64,000 bases of DNA from Pseudomonas synxantha BG33R. Lineage in GTDB: Bacteria > Pseudomonadota > Gammaproteobacteria > Pseudomonadales > Pseudomonadaceae. Where the stretch lies: contig NZ_CM001514.1 in NCBI RefSeq assembly GCF_000263715.2, positions 1,412,936 through 1,476,935 of the forward strand. Direction: 5' to 3'. Each line of letters opens with the position of its first letter. Position 1 is the first letter of the stretch. The translations under genes were made by a program, and so were the position numbers. The notes beneath the pieces are model-generated. The model searched no databases. It saw only the letters and a program-made list of their open reading frames with translations, and was not told where the DNA came from. Of this stretch, positions 53,807 through 63,573 are shown piece after piece.

Positions 53807-56326
53807 CTAACGGCTTTGTTCAGGTGTGACTGCTTCTGCTTGCGCCAGCGCTTCGGCTGCGCCGTCTACGCGGTGCAAGGCCACCTGGCGGATCGACAGG
53901 CGAATATCGGCCGGCAGCACGCGTTTGGCGGCGCCTTCGGCCAGTTCGCCGAGCAGGTCGTGATAGCCCAGCTTGCCGGCTTCATCGCGACGCAGCACAT
54001 CTTGCTCCAGCAACGTCTGAATAAAATGTCGGAAAAGACTCTTGTCGAAGAACTCCGGGGCGTTGAGACCGTGCAGGATTGATAGGCGCTGGGCCATGAT
54101 CGTGCACAGGTCTTCCAGTTCTTCGGCGCTGATGCTGTTCTGGCCGCTGTTGAGCAACAGCGATATCGCCATGTAGAAGCGTTGCAGGGTCTGGGCGATG
54201 CTCTTGGACAACAGCGTCAACAGCACAAATTGTCGCGAACTCGGCGCCGGGCGCAGGTACACGGCGTTTTCGAAGCGCAGCAGGCCTTGTTCGACAAACG
54301 CGTCCAGCCACTGGTCGACCACGGTGTCCAACTCTTCCAGCGACCAGCGGATAAACAGCTCCGATTGCAGATACGGGTAGAGCGCGCGGGTGTAGCGCAG
54401 GATCTGTTCGCGGCTCATCCGCGAGCTGCTCTGGAAGAAGCTCGCCAGCAACGCCGGCAGGGCGAAGATATGCAGCACGTTGTTGCGGTAGTAGGTCATC
54501 AGGACGGCGTTCTGCTCGTCCAGGTAGACAATCTTGCCCAAGGCGTCGCTTTGTTCCGACAGCAGCTTCATGTCCTTGACGTGCTTGATCAGCGCCAGGC
54601 CATCGCCCTCCGGCAAGGTCGTGTGGGGCGAGTAGGGCACGCGACGCAGCAGCGCCAGGTACAGGTCGAGCTGGCGCGCCATGGCTTGTTCATCCAGGGC
54701 CAGGCGTGTGGTCGACAGCAGGGCCAGGGCCACCAGGTTCACCGGGTTGATCGCCGCGGCTTCGTTCAAGTGCCGCGCCACCTGCTCGCCAAGGCGATTG
54801 GTGGTTTCGTTGAGCCACGCCGGCTTGTAGTTCGGGCCCAGTTCCTGGGCGCGCCAGTCCGGTTGCTCGGCGTCGAGAAATTCCGCCAGCTTGATCGGCT
54901 CACCGAAGTTGACCGCGACCTGGCCGAAACGCTGCTTGAGGGCGCCGACCACTTTGAAAATATCGAAGATCGACTCTTTCTTCTTGCTCGCGCCACGCAA
55001 TTCGCCGAGGTAGGTGCGGCCTTCGAGCACGCGTTCATAGCCGATATACACCGGCACGAACACGATCGGCATACGCGAGGAGCGCAGGAAGCTGCGCAGG
55101 GTAATCGCCAGCATCCCGGTTTTCGGTTGCAGCATGCGCCCCGTGCGCGAGCGGCCGCCTTCGACGAAGTACTCCACCGGGAACCCCTTGGTGAACAGGG
55201 TGTGCAGGTATTCGTTGAACACCGAGGTGTACAGCGGGTTGCCCTTGAAGGTGCGGCGCATGAAAAACGCACCGCCACGGCGCAGCAGGCTGCCGATCAC
55301 TGGCATGTTGAGGTTGATACCGGCCGCGATGTGCGGCGGGGTCAGGCCGTTCTTGAACAGCAGGTACGACAGCAGCAGGTAGTCGATGTGGCTGCGGTGG
55401 CAAGGCACATAGATCACCTCGTAGCCTTGGGCAACCTTCTGCACGCCTTCGATGTTATTGACCTTGATACCGTCGTAGATCTTGTTCCAGAACCAGCTCA
55501 GCACCACTTCCAGAAAACGGATCGCGGTGTAGGTGTAGTCCGAGGCAATCTCGTTGCCGTAGCGCAGCGCCAGGGCCTTGGCTTTTTCCGCAGAGATTTT
55601 TTCTCGTTCGGCTTCATCAACAATGGCCTGGCGCACCAGCGGCATATTCACCAGCCCCTTCACCAGGTTACGGCGGTGGGACAGGTCGGGACCGATCACT
55701 GCCGTCTTCAGGTTACGAAAGTGCACGCGCAGGATGCGCTGGGCCATGCGCACGGTGCGTTCGTGGCCTTTATTGTGCTCGATCAATTCACGCAGGTTGA
55801 TTGGCGCGGAGAATTGCACGCGGGTCTTGCGCCCCAGGATCAGGATGCTCAGCAACCGGCGCAGACGCCCGGTCACCGCCCAACTGTCGGCAAACAGCAG
55901 TTTCCACGGGCTGGACTCGCTTGCAGGAGACTGGCCCCAGAACACGCTGACGGGAATGATTTGTGCATTCTCTTCGGCGTGCTCGGTCAGGGTATTGACC
56001 AGGCGTGTCAGGGTGGGCGGTGCACCGCGCTTGTCCTGACGGCCGAGCCAATCCGGGTCCGGCGTGAGATAGAAGAACGCCGCGGGCTCCATCAATGGGC
56101 CTACCGATACCGGCAGCACCGGGCGCGGCAGGCCGGCCTTGGTGCACTCGGCATCGACCACCGCCAACTCGGTGAGGGAGGGTGATTGCAGGACGTAGAA
56201 AACCGGCCGGCTGCGGTCCAGGTTAAGGGTGAGGGACGACTGGTTGATCGTCTCCGAGCGAACCCAGAGGTACAACAGTCGGCGCAAGGTGCCAAACACC
56301 AGACGGCGGAACGGGGAGCGGGTCAT
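53807..56326 (-). CDS. plsB: Glycerol-3-phosphate 1-O-acyltransferase PlsB
   Basis: The 839-residue inner-membrane-associated enzyme adds the first acyl chain to glycerol 3-phosphate, starting phospholipid synthesis. The acyltransferase block I HRSHID is in [18 protein letters not shown] near residue 330. Block II ([13 protein letters not shown]), block III ([18 protein letters not shown]) and block IV ([16 protein letters not shown]) follow in order. The length matches E. coli PlsB. The gene stands alone; a GGCGCCGG/CCGGCGCC hairpin follows it. Confidence 0.97.
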   Translation of the reverse strand: MTRSPFRRLVFGTLRRLLYLWVRSETINQSSLTLNLDRSRPVFYVLQSPSLTELAVVDAECTKAGLPRPVLPVSVGPLMEPAAFFYLTPDPDWLGRQDKRGAPPTLTRLVNTLTEHAEENAQIIPVSVFWGQSPASESSPWKLLFADSWAVTGRLRRLLSILILGRKTRVQFSAPINLRELIEHNKGHERTVRMAQRILRVHFRNLKTAVIGPDLSHRRNLVKGLVNMPLVRQAIVDEAEREKISAEKAKALALRYGNEIASDYTYTAIRFLEVVLSWFWNKIYDGIKVNNIEGVQKVAQGYEVIYVPCHRSHIDYLLLSYLLFKNGLTPPHIAAGINLNMPVIGSLLRRGGAFFMRRTFKGNPLYTSVFNEYLHTLFTKGFPVEYFVEGGRSRTGRMLQPKTGMLAITLRSFLRSSRMPIVFVPVYIGYERVLEGRTYLGELRGASKKKESIFDIFKVVGALKQRFGQVAVNFGEPIKLAEFLDAEQPDWRAQELGPNYKPAWLNETTNRLGEQVARHLNEAAAINPVNLVALALLSTTRLALDEQAMARQLDLYLALLRRVPYSPHTTLPEGDGLALIKHVKDMKLLSEQSDALGKIVYLDEQNAVLMTYYRNNVLHIFALPALLASFFQSSSRMSREQILRYTRALYPYLQSELFIRWSLEELDTVVDQWLDAFVEQGLLRFENAVYLRPAPSSRQFVLLTLLSKSIAQTLQRFYMAISLLLNSGQNSISAEELEDLCTIMAQRLSILHGLNAPEFFDKSLFRHFIQTLLEQDVLRRDEAGKLGYHDLLGELAEGAAKRVLPADIRLSIRQVALHRVDGAAEALAQAEAVTPEQSR

Positions 56327-56506
56327 AGGCGAACTGCTTCAAGTGGAAAAAACCGAGCAGATGCTCGGGCAGGTAGTGTGCCGTATTCACCGAAAATCGG
56401 CAAAAAAGCAGCGATGTAAACTTGAGTTGATGGTTTTTGAGCCTGTCTTATACTCGGCAGTTCAATACGTGCGACTCAACAATAAAAAACCAGTGGGAGT
56501 GAACAG

Positions 56507-56716
56507 ATGGCAACGCGCGAAACCGGCAATGTGAAGTGGTTCAACGATGCAAAGGGCTACGGCTTTATCCAGCGTGAAGACGGCAAGGACGTGTTTGTGC
56601 ACTACCGCGCCATTCGCGGTGAAGGCCACCGCTCGTTGGCCGAAGGCCAGCAGGTGGAATACGCAGTGGTCACGGGCGAGAAGGGCTTGCAGGCAGAGGA
56701 TGTGGTGGGCCTGTGA
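56507..56716 (+). CDS. Cold-shock domain protein
   Basis: The 69-residue nucleic-acid-binding protein has a single cold-shock domain. RNP1 (KGYGFIQ) and RNP2 (VFVHYRAI) are present. It probably melts RNA structure and assists transcription or translation. RNP2 ends FVHY where most CSPs have FVHF/FVHFS, a mild difference. The GGGAG site is about ten bases before the ATG and the leader is over 100 bases, which is typical of regulated csp genes. A REPIN palindrome follows. Confidence 0.93.
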   Translation: MATRETGNVKWFNDAKGYGFIQREDGKDVFVHYRAIRGEGHRSLAEGQQVEYAVVTGEKGLQAEDVVGL

Positions 56717-56730
56717 CAACTTTGTTTTGA

Positions 56731-56842
56731 TAACCCAATCAACTGTGGGAGCTGGCTTGCCTGCGATAGCATCACTGTGGTCTGACTGATAGACCAAGGT
56801 GTCTGCATCGCAGGCAAGCCAGCTCCCACATTGATTGGGTTA
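56731..56842. repeat. REPIN with extended locus-specific arms
   Basis: A REP of the GTGGGAGCTGGCTTGCCTGCGAT class and its inverted copy bracket a short loop region. The flanks TAACCCAATCAA and TTGATTGGGTTA are also exact reverse complements, so the whole 112-base element folds back. It lies between convergent csp and a hypothetical gene. Confidence 0.9.
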
Positions 56843-56853
56843 GCAATCCACTG

Positions 56854-57231
56854 TCAGGCTGTTTTCCAGGTTATCTGCTCTTCACCATCTGCGCTGATGC
56901 GAATCCAGGTATCGGCACTTTCCTCGCCTTCTTCCTCAACCCACGTCCCCGGTGCGCAGCGCACTTCAACATTCAATGCGGCAAACGCGGCGCGGGCGCA
57001 GGCGATGTCGTCGTCCCACGGGGTCTGGTCGCTTTCCAGGTACAGGCTGTTCCATTTGCCTACAGCCTTGGGTAGCCAGGTAACTGGCACGCTGCCGGCT
57101 TTGCACTTGTAGGTCTGGCCTCTCTGGACCCAGTCGGAGCAAGGGCCCAGGGCGGCGCCCAGCCAGGCGGCGATGGCCTTGTGATCGACGTCGGCGTCTT
57201 TCAGGTAAATCTCGATATCGGGTTGGCGCAT
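56854..57231 (-). CDS. Conserved hypothetical protein (PA1160-like by position)
   Basis: The 125-residue acidic protein begins MRQPDIEIYLKDADVDHKAIAAWL. It has Trp-rich and Cys-containing segments (GPCSDWVQRG, YKCKAGSVPVTWLPKAVGKWNSLYLESDQTPWDDD in part) and an acidic WVEEEGEESADTWIRISADGEEQITW end. I recognise no catalytic motif. It lies 55 bases downstream of rlmA on the same strand, probably as the last gene of a dapE-rlmA unit. The start at 57231 was chosen over a longer reading. Confidence 0.75.
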   Translation of the reverse strand: MRQPDIEIYLKDADVDHKAIAAWLGAALGPCSDWVQRGQTYKCKAGSVPVTWLPKAVGKWNSLYLESDQTPWDDDIACARAAFAALNVEVRCAPGTWVEEEGEESADTWIRISADGEEQITWKTA

Positions 57232-57286
57232 GGATGTTCCTCGTTGCGGGATTCGAAAATCCATTCGCGGGTATTTGTAAAGTCAG

Positions 57287-58096
57287 CTATTGAAGCACGA
57301 AATAATCGTAGCGCATCGACACCGTGACCTGCAGCGGCTCGGCCGCCTCGATCACTTCGGCGCGGCGCTCGGCACTGGCTCGCCAGCCATGAGGCGTCAT
57401 GGCCAGCAGGTTGGCGCGGTCGGCAGGCTCGGCCAGGCTCAGGGTGAACTCAAGGGTTTCACTGTGCGCCAGGCTCATGCCCTCCGGCACCAGGGCCAAG
57501 TGTTTATCGTCGGTGTATTCGCGCACTTCGTCGTACAGGCGCTCGCGCAGTTCCATCAAGTGGCCGCTGGTCGGGCCGACCTTCATCAAGCCGCTGCCGG
57601 GGCTGAGCAGGCGCTTGGCTTCTTGCCAGTCCAACGGGCTGAACACGCTCGCGAGGAACTGGCAGCTGGCATCGGCCAAGGGTACTCGGGCCATGCTGGC
57701 GATCAACCAGGTCAGCGCCGGGTTGCGCTTGCACGCGCGCTTGACCGCCTCCTTGGATATATCCAGGGCATAGCCATCGGCGTCGGGCAGCGCCTCGGCA
57801 ATTTGCGCGGTGTAGTAACCCTCGCCACACCCAATGTCGACCCAGCGCTGTGGTGCGCGCTCGGCGGCCAGTGCGGCCAGGCGCTTGGCCACCGGGGCAT
57901 AGTGCCCGGCGTTGAGGAAGTCGCGGCGTGCCTCGACCATGGCCAGGTTGTCGCCCGGGTCGCGGCTGTTCTTGTGCTGCACCGGCAACAGGTTCAGGTA
58001 GCCCTGGCGCGCACGGTCGAAACGGTGCCCGACCGGGCACGCTACGCCATTGTCCACCGCGCTGAGCGGTGCGTTGCAAATGGGGCAGGCAAGCAT
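57287..58096 (-). CDS. rlmA: 23S rRNA (guanine-745-N1)-methyltransferase RlmA
   Basis: The 269-residue enzyme has an N-terminal zinc-binding part with Cys4, Cys7, Cys19 and His23 (CPIC...CPVGH). A SAM-dependent methyltransferase domain follows (WVDIGCGEGYYTAQIAEALP near 85, YALDISKEAVKRA). It methylates G745 of 23S rRNA, or a close analogue, as in the RlmA family. The start overlaps the dapE stop by one base, so translation is coupled. Confidence 0.9.
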   Translation of the reverse strand: MLACPICNAPLSAVDNGVACPVGHRFDRARQGYLNLLPVQHKNSRDPGDNLAMVEARRDFLNAGHYAPVAKRLAALAAERAPQRWVDIGCGEGYYTAQIAEALPDADGYALDISKEAVKRACKRNPALTWLIASMARVPLADASCQFLASVFSPLDWQEAKRLLSPGSGLMKVGPTSGHLMELRERLYDEVREYTDDKHLALVPEGMSLAHSETLEFTLSLAEPADRANLLAMTPHGWRASAERRAEVIEAAEPLQVTVSMRYDYFVLQ

Positions 58097-59247
58097 CAGG
58101 CGAGCAACTTGATCAGGGTCTGGTAATAGATTTCGGTCAGCACATCGAGGTCGCTGGCCAGGATGCGTTCGTTGACCTGGTGGATGGTCGCGTTGACCGG
58201 GCCCAGCTCGACCACCTGGGTGCCCAGCGTGGCGATAAAGCGCCCATCGGAAGTACCACCACTGGTGGACGCCTTGGTCTCACGCCCGGTGATCGCCTTG
58301 ATACTGGCAGATACCGCATCCAGCAGCGCGCCCGGCTCCGTGAGGAACGGCAGGCCCGACAGCGCCCAATCCACATGCCAGTCCAGGCCATGTTTATCCA
58401 GGATGGCCGCGACCCGCTGTTGCAGGCCCTCGACGGTGGACTCGGTCGAGAAGCGGAAGTTGAACACCGCCGTCAGGTCGCCGGGGATCACGTTGGTGGC
58501 GCCGGTACCGGAATTGAGGTTGGAAATCTGGAAGCTGGTCGGCGGGAAGAAGGCGTTGCCGTCATCCCAATGCTCGGCAGCCAACTCGGCCAGGGCCGCC
58601 GCAGCCAGGTGGATCGGGTTCTTCGCCAGGTGCGGGTAAGCCACGTGGCCCTGTACGCCGCGTACGGTCAAGGTGGCGCCGAGGGAGCCGCGACGGCCGT
58701 TCTTGACCACATCGCCCACCAGGGTGGTGCTCGACGGTTCGCCGACGATACACCAGTCCAGGCGTTCCTTGCGTGCAGCCAGGCGTTCGATTACGGCCTT
58801 GGTGCCGTGATGCGCCGGGCCTTCTTCGTCGCTGGTGATCAGGAAGGCGACCGAACCCTTGTGGTCCGGGTAGTCGGTGACAAAGCGTTCCGCCGCCACC
58901 AGCATCGCCGCCAGGCTGCCTTTCATGTCTGCCGCGCCACGGCCGCAAAGCATGCCGTTTTCATCGATCAAGGCGTCGAAGGGGTCGTTCTGCCAGGCCT
59001 GCACCGGGCCGGTCGGCACCACGTCGGTATGGCCGGCGAAGCACAGCACCGGGCCTTCGTGCTTGCCGTGGGTGGCCCAGAAATTGTCTACGTCTTCGAT
59101 ACGCATCGGTTCAAGCGCAAAACCGGCGTCGCCCAGGCGCTGCATCATCAGCTTCTGGCAATCGGCATCGATCGGCGTGACCGAGGGGCGACGGATCAGG
59201 TCGATGGCAAGTTGAAGGGTCGGCGAAAGGTCGGCATGGGCCGTCAT
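58096..59247 (-). CDS. dapE: Succinyl-diaminopimelate desuccinylase
   Basis: The 383-residue M20-family zinc enzyme removes succinate from N-succinyl-L,L-diaminopimelate in the lysine and peptidoglycan pathway. Metal ligands are visible in [11 protein letters not shown] (His), [15 protein letters not shown] (Asp) and [12 protein letters not shown] (Glu pair). The dimerisation-domain segment [17 protein letters not shown] and the C-terminal [12 protein letters not shown] are also present. The start at 59247 (MTAHADLSP) is chosen over a longer frame. It heads a dapE-rlmA unit. Confidence 0.95.
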   Translation of the reverse strand: MTAHADLSPTLQLAIDLIRRPSVTPIDADCQKLMMQRLGDAGFALEPMRIEDVDNFWATHGKHEGPVLCFAGHTDVVPTGPVQAWQNDPFDALIDENGMLCGRGAADMKGSLAAMLVAAERFVTDYPDHKGSVAFLITSDEEGPAHHGTKAVIERLAARKERLDWCIVGEPSSTTLVGDVVKNGRRGSLGATLTVRGVQGHVAYPHLAKNPIHLAAAALAELAAEHWDDGNAFFPPTSFQISNLNSGTGATNVIPGDLTAVFNFRFSTESTVEGLQQRVAAILDKHGLDWHVDWALSGLPFLTEPGALLDAVSASIKAITGRETKASTSGGTSDGRFIATLGTQVVELGPVNATIHQVNERILASDLDVLTEIYYQTLIKLLA

Positions 59248-59313
59248 GGGGAAACTCCGGAAAGCGTGTGATGGGCGCAGGACGAATGTGGAAATATCGA
59301 GCCTGGAGCAACG

Positions 59314-59416
59314 CAATTCCAATGTGGGAGCTGGCTTGCCTGCGATAGCATCACTGCGGTGTGCCTGTCAGACCGCGGCGTCTGCATCGCAGGCAAGCCA
59401 GCTCCCACATAGAATT
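59314..59416. repeat. REPIN upstream of dapE
   Basis: AATGTGGGAGCTGGCTTGCCTGCGAT and its inverted copy (ATCGCAGGCAAGCC AGCTCCCACAT) flank a loop region. It is the same class as the 56.7-kb element and again its outer flanks CAATTC / GAATTG are complementary. Confidence 0.88.
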
Positions 59417-59501
59417 GGGCCAGGCCAAGTCTCACAAAAGGGCCGTTATCTTATAGCAAAACGGCGGCCAGAGGCCGCCGTTTAGTGCATTGCGCAAGTT
59501 T

Positions 59502-62093
59502 TTACACCGCCGTGGCAGGCTCAGCCTTCGGCGCCGGTTTCGGCAGCGACGACAGAAACGCCATGATCAGCGCAGCCACGTAGGGCAGCGACTGCACCAG
59601 CAACATCACGACCCAGAAGCGAATGTCATTGCTTGGCAGGCCCTGCACCAGGTAGATCCCCAGCGCAGCGCCCCACAGCAGCAGCATGATGAACATTTCT
59701 TCGCGGGCTTCAGAGATCGCTACCCAGAAGCCATGGTTATCCGCGTTTTTCGGCGTGCGAAAGAACGGAATGCTGGTGGTGAAGAAGCCATACAACACCG
59801 CCTTGGCGATGGTATGGGACAACGCCAACCCGGCCAGGGCCGCGCAGAACGCATCTTTCAAGTTCACCCCTACGGCACGACGGTAGAGGAAGATGATCTT
59901 GCCGACCTTGAACACGAACAACGCCAACGGCGGGATTGCGAAAATCAGCAACGGCGGGTCGACCCGTGTCGGCACGATGATCATCGCCGCCGACCACAAC
60001 AGTGCGCCGACGGTAAAGAAGATGTTCATGCCATCCGCTACCCACGGCAACCAGCCCGCGAGGAAGTGGTAGCGCTGGCCGCGAGTCAATTCGGTGTCTT
60101 TGCCACGTATCAGGCTGGCGGTGTGACGCTTGATAATCTGGATCGCGCCATAGGCCCAGCGGAAACGCTGTTTCTTGAAGTCGATAAAGGTATCCGGCAT
60201 CAGGCCCTTGCCGTAGCTGTCGTGGTAGTACGCTGCCGACAAACCTTTCTCGAACACGCGCAGGCCCAGTTCGGCGTCTTCACAGATGCACCAGTCGGCC
60301 CAGCCCAGTTCCTCAAGCACCGAGCGACGGGTCATGGTCATGGTGCCGTGCTGGATGATCGCGTCACGGTCGTTGCGGGTAACCATGCCGATATGGAAGA
60401 AGCCTTTGTATTCGGCGTAGCAGAGCTTCTTGAAGGTGCTTTCGTTCTGGTCGCGGTAATCCTGGGGCGACTGCACCACGGCGATTTTCGGATCGGCGAA
60501 GTGCGGCACCATGTGCTTGAGCCAGTTGGGTGACACGCAGTAGTCCGAGTCGATCACCGCGATCACTTCGGCATCCTTGGCGGTGTGCGGGATCAGATAA
60601 TTCAACGCGCCCCCCTTGAAACCAGCCAGGGGTGCGACGTGGAAAAACTTGAAGCGCGGGCCCAGGGTTTCGCAGTAGTCGCGCACCGGTTCCCATACCG
60701 CCGGGTCCTTGGTGTTGTTGTCGATGATCAGGACTTCGTAGTCCGGATAGTCGAGGGCAGCCAGGGCGTCGAGGGTCTGTTTGACCATCTCCGGTGGCTC
60801 GTTGTAGCACGGCACGTGGATCGACACTTTCGGACGGTAGTCCGAATCGCCTTCTACCGGCAGGAATTCACGCCGGCGCTTGTGGGTCCATACCGCTTCC
60901 GCCAGTTCGTGGGCTTCGGTCAGCAACACGATAAATACGCCAAGAGCACCGAGGGCCAGCAACACGCCGACTATCAGGCTGAACCAGGTGCTGTATTGCT
61001 GGCTGTAGTCGTAGCCGATCCATACCAGCACCGACCCGCACAGAAACGCAATAAAGGTCAGGAAGGTCCGGCCCCGCTGGCGCAGCGCCGAGCCGTCGAT
61101 CATCAACAGGGTCAGGGACAGCAGTGCAAGCACCACCGAGCCGATGGCCAGCACCCGCCATTGCGGGATAGCAACGACCGGGCCTTCAAAATTGAATTTC
61201 TGCTGGCGCGCGGCGTTGAACACGCCCCAGTAAGCACCTGCCGAGCCTTCGTCACTGACTTTCCACGGCTGATCGAAGGCCTCGATCACGAAGTAGTTGT
61301 AACCCTGGCGGTTAAGCTTGTTTACCAGCGTGCGCAGGTAAATGGCCTGGTCAGCCGGCGACGATTCATTACCACCGCGCATACGGCCGTTACTCGGCCA
61401 GCCAACTTCCGACAGCAGCAGCGGCTTTTTCGGGAAGGCTTTCTTCAGATCCTTGGCACGGTCGAGTACGTACTGGCCGGCCTTGTCCATCGGGATGTAC
61501 TCCCAGAACGGCAGGATGTGCGCGGCGATCAGGTCGACGTGCTTGGCCAGTTGCGGGTTCTTTTCCCAGATGTGCCATTGCTCGGAAGTGGTCACCGGCA
61601 CTTTCACGGCAGCGCGCACGCGGTCCAGCAACACAATCAGCGCTTCAGGGGTGATTTCGTCACGGAACAAGGCTTCGTTGCCGACCACCACGCGCACGAC
61701 ACTGCGCGAGTTATTGGCGATCTCGATGGCACGCTGGATTTCACGCTCGTTGCGTTCAAGGTCCGGGCTGATCCAGATCCCCAGGGTCACGCGCAGTCCG
61801 AACTCTTCGGCCAGCTTGGGGATTTCGCCCAGGGAGCCATCGACCGAGTAGGTACGGATGTTGTCCGTCAGCTTGCTCATGATCGCAAGGTCCTGACGCA
61901 TCTGCTCTTCAGTCGGAAACTGATTCTTCTGCGGGTACTGGCCTTGCTGGAACGGCGAGTAGGAAAACCCGGAGATCTGTTCAGGCCAGTTGGGAGCGGT
62001 GACCGGGCGGTTGATCAGCGCCCAGAAACCGGTGAACAGCGCGGCGATGGCCAGCACGATCACCAGGTTGAGTCCAAATTTACGCGATGCCAT
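59502..62093 (-). CDS. ndvB: NdvB-like glucosyltransferase (GH17-like plus GT2, PA1163-type)
   Basis: The 863-residue inner-membrane protein has a first helix (about 7-28) and a periplasmic GH17-like beta-1,3-glucanase-type domain (about 45-315, with FSYSPFQQGQYP, RTYSVDG, VVGNEALFR and LLSEVGWPSNG). Several helices follow, then a GT2 catalytic domain (about 420-690, with VSIHVPCYNE, DSDYC and QRFRWAYG) and C-terminal helices. P. aeruginosa PA1163, next to dapE, is called ndvB and makes cyclic beta-1,3-linked glucans linked to biofilm antibiotic tolerance. The start at 62093 (MASRKFGLN) was chosen over a longer frame. Confidence 0.82.
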   Translation of the reverse strand: MASRKFGLNLVIVLAIAALFTGFWALINRPVTAPNWPEQISGFSYSPFQQGQYPQKNQFPTEEQMRQDLAIMSKLTDNIRTYSVDGSLGEIPKLAEEFGLRVTLGIWISPDLERNEREIQRAIEIANNSRSVVRVVVGNEALFRDEITPEALIVLLDRVRAAVKVPVTTSEQWHIWEKNPQLAKHVDLIAAHILPFWEYIPMDKAGQYVLDRAKDLKKAFPKKPLLLSEVGWPSNGRMRGGNESSPADQAIYLRTLVNKLNRQGYNYFVIEAFDQPWKVSDEGSAGAYWGVFNAARQQKFNFEGPVVAIPQWRVLAIGSVVLALLSLTLLMIDGSALRQRGRTFLTFIAFLCGSVLVWIGYDYSQQYSTWFSLIVGVLLALGALGVFIVLLTEAHELAEAVWTHKRRREFLPVEGDSDYRPKVSIHVPCYNEPPEMVKQTLDALAALDYPDYEVLIIDNNTKDPAVWEPVRDYCETLGPRFKFFHVAPLAGFKGGALNYLIPHTAKDAEVIAVIDSDYCVSPNWLKHMVPHFADPKIAVVQSPQDYRDQNESTFKKLCYAEYKGFFHIGMVTRNDRDAIIQHGTMTMTRRSVLEELGWADWCICEDAELGLRVFEKGLSAAYYHDSYGKGLMPDTFIDFKKQRFRWAYGAIQIIKRHTASLIRGKDTELTRGQRYHFLAGWLPWVADGMNIFFTVGALLWSAAMIIVPTRVDPPLLIFAIPPLALFVFKVGKIIFLYRRAVGVNLKDAFCAALAGLALSHTIAKAVLYGFFTTSIPFFRTPKNADNHGFWVAISEAREEMFIMLLLWGAALGIYLVQGLPSNDIRFWVVMLLVQSLPYVAALIMAFLSSLPKPAPKAEPATAV

Positions 62094-62310
62094 GGTTATG
62101 TCGGGTTCCAAAAGGTGCGGAACGAAAAGAGGTGTCGGCCTACGCCGAACGGCGCGCATCCTACACCGGCCTTTCCCTGAGCGTATAGCAGACAGAGAAA
62201 AGCCGGACGTTAGTCTGCGAAAGTCCACCTAAGTTCTTTACTTGTAGCTGGAAGCTTCGAACTTGTCGCGCTGTAGTCCATAATGCGCGCCGGTTTTTGG
62301 GGTAATGATC

Positions 62311-63120
62311 ATGAGTACAGAAGATCCGCGGTTTGCAGGCGTCGCCCGTTTGTACGGCATCGAAGGGCTGGAACGCTTGAAAGCGGCCCATGTGGCGATT
62401 GTCGGCGTCGGCGGCGTGGGCTCCTGGGCGGCGGAAGCGATCGCCCGTTGCGGGGTGGGCGAGATTTCGCTGTTTGACCTGGACGATGTCTGCGTGAGTA
62501 ACAGCAACCGCCAGTTGCACGCCCTGGACAGCACCGTGGGCAAGCCCAAGGTCGAAGTGATGGCCGAGCGCCTTCGCGGCATCAACCCGGCGTGCACGGT
62601 GCATGCCGTGGCGGACTTCGTTACCCGCGACACCATGGCCGAGTACATCACCCCGAACATCGACTGCGTGATCGACTGCATCGATGCGGTCAACGCCAAG
62701 GCGGCGCTGATTGCCTGGTGCAAGCGCCGCAAGATCCAGATCATCACCACCGGCGGCGCTGGCGGGCAGATTGACCCGACGTTGATCCAGGTGTGCGACC
62801 TGAACCGCACCTTCAATGACCCGCTGGCCTCGAAGGTGCGCTCCACCCTGCGCCGCGACTACGGTTTCTCGCGCACCGTCACCCGTCATTACAGCGTGCC
62901 GTGCGTGTTTTCCACCGAGCAACTGCGCTATCCGAAGCCGGACGGCAGCATCTGTTTGCAGAAGAGTTTTGTTGGCGACGGCGTAAAGCTGGACTGCGCG
63001 GGCGGGTTTGGCGCGGTGATGATGGTGACGGCTACCTTCGGGATGGTGGCGGCGACCAAGGCGGTGGACAAGATTGTGGCTGGGGTGCGCAGACCTTCGG
63101 AGCGGGTCAAGCCCCTCTGA
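62311..63120 (+). CDS. tcdA: tRNA cyclic N6-threonylcarbamoyladenosine synthase TcdA (CsdL)
   Basis: The 269-residue E1-like enzyme activates the carboxyl of t6A37 with ATP and closes it to cyclic t6A. The nucleotide-binding VGVGGVGSWAAEAIARCGVG is near residue 33, with FDLDDVCVSNSNRQLHA and DCIDAVNAKAALIAWCKRR further on. Cys residues are in the expected region. Its partners CsdE and CsdA are on the opposite strand just downstream. The ATG at 62311 has GGGGT about eight bases before; an in-frame ATG two codons earlier is possible. Confidence 0.94.
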   Translation: MSTEDPRFAGVARLYGIEGLERLKAAHVAIVGVGGVGSWAAEAIARCGVGEISLFDLDDVCVSNSNRQLHALDSTVGKPKVEVMAERLRGINPACTVHAVADFVTRDTMAEYITPNIDCVIDCIDAVNAKAALIAWCKRRKIQIITTGGAGGQIDPTLIQVCDLNRTFNDPLASKVRSTLRRDYGFSRTVTRHYSVPCVFSTEQLRYPKPDGSICLQKSFVGDGVKLDCAGGFGAVMMVTATFGMVAATKAVDKIVAGVRRPSERVKPL

Positions 63121-63143
63121 GTCTCAGAGCTTTACACCGTTCA

Positions 63144-63493
63144 AAATGTGAGAGGGGGCTTGCTCCCGATGGCGGCCTCAGGGCCGACCAGGATGTTGGA
63201 TCAGACTGAGTACATATCCGTTATTTGGGCAACGGCCGCTATGGGTTCCGCCCTTACGGCGGCTCACTTTTGAACAGCGCAAAAGTAAGCAAAACGCTCT
63301 TGCCCCACCACTCGGCACCTCGCTCAGGCTCGGTGTGCCCGTAATCCGCCATGGATTTGGGGGGTAAACCGGCATCCCTGCCGGTTTACCCCCCAAATCC
63401 CTGTCGAATTACGGCCAGCGTGGTTTAACGGGGCGCCTAAGATCAAGATCAAGATCAAGAGCGGCTCGCTTCGCATCGTGGTTACCGTCGGTT
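63144..63493 (+). repeat. Long intergenic repeat, copy C (shortened)
   Basis: It has the same order as copy B: REP, GGCGGCCTCAGGGCCGACCAGG, the CCACCACTCGGCACCTCG segment and the GCGGCTCGCTTCGCATCGTGG end. It lacks the GCGCCATGGATGGCGC hairpin. Where A and B have two hairpins it has one perfect 22-bp palindrome (63353-63374 with 63379-63400, loop TCCC). It lies between convergent tcdA and csdE. Confidence 0.85.
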
Positions 63494-63547
63494 GCTATCA
63501 AGTTGGAGTGTCAGATTGATAGATCTGGTGGCTGATACGCCGCCAGC

Positions 63548-63573
63548 GGGAGCAAGCCCCCTCCCACATTCAG
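63548..63573. repeat. Inverted REP bounding copy C
   Basis: GGGAGCAAGCCCCCTCCCACATT is the reverse of the REP at the start of copy C, so this repeat is flanked by inverted REPs. Confidence 0.85.

Noticed and set aside
54182..56185. 667-codon plus-strand open frame opposite plsB
   Set aside because: Shadow of plsB; low-complexity Gln/Arg/His composition and no plausible start context.
60585..62180. 531-codon plus-strand open frame opposite the ndvB-like gene
   Set aside because: Antisense to a gene with recognised catalytic motifs; composition is that of a reverse-frame artefact.
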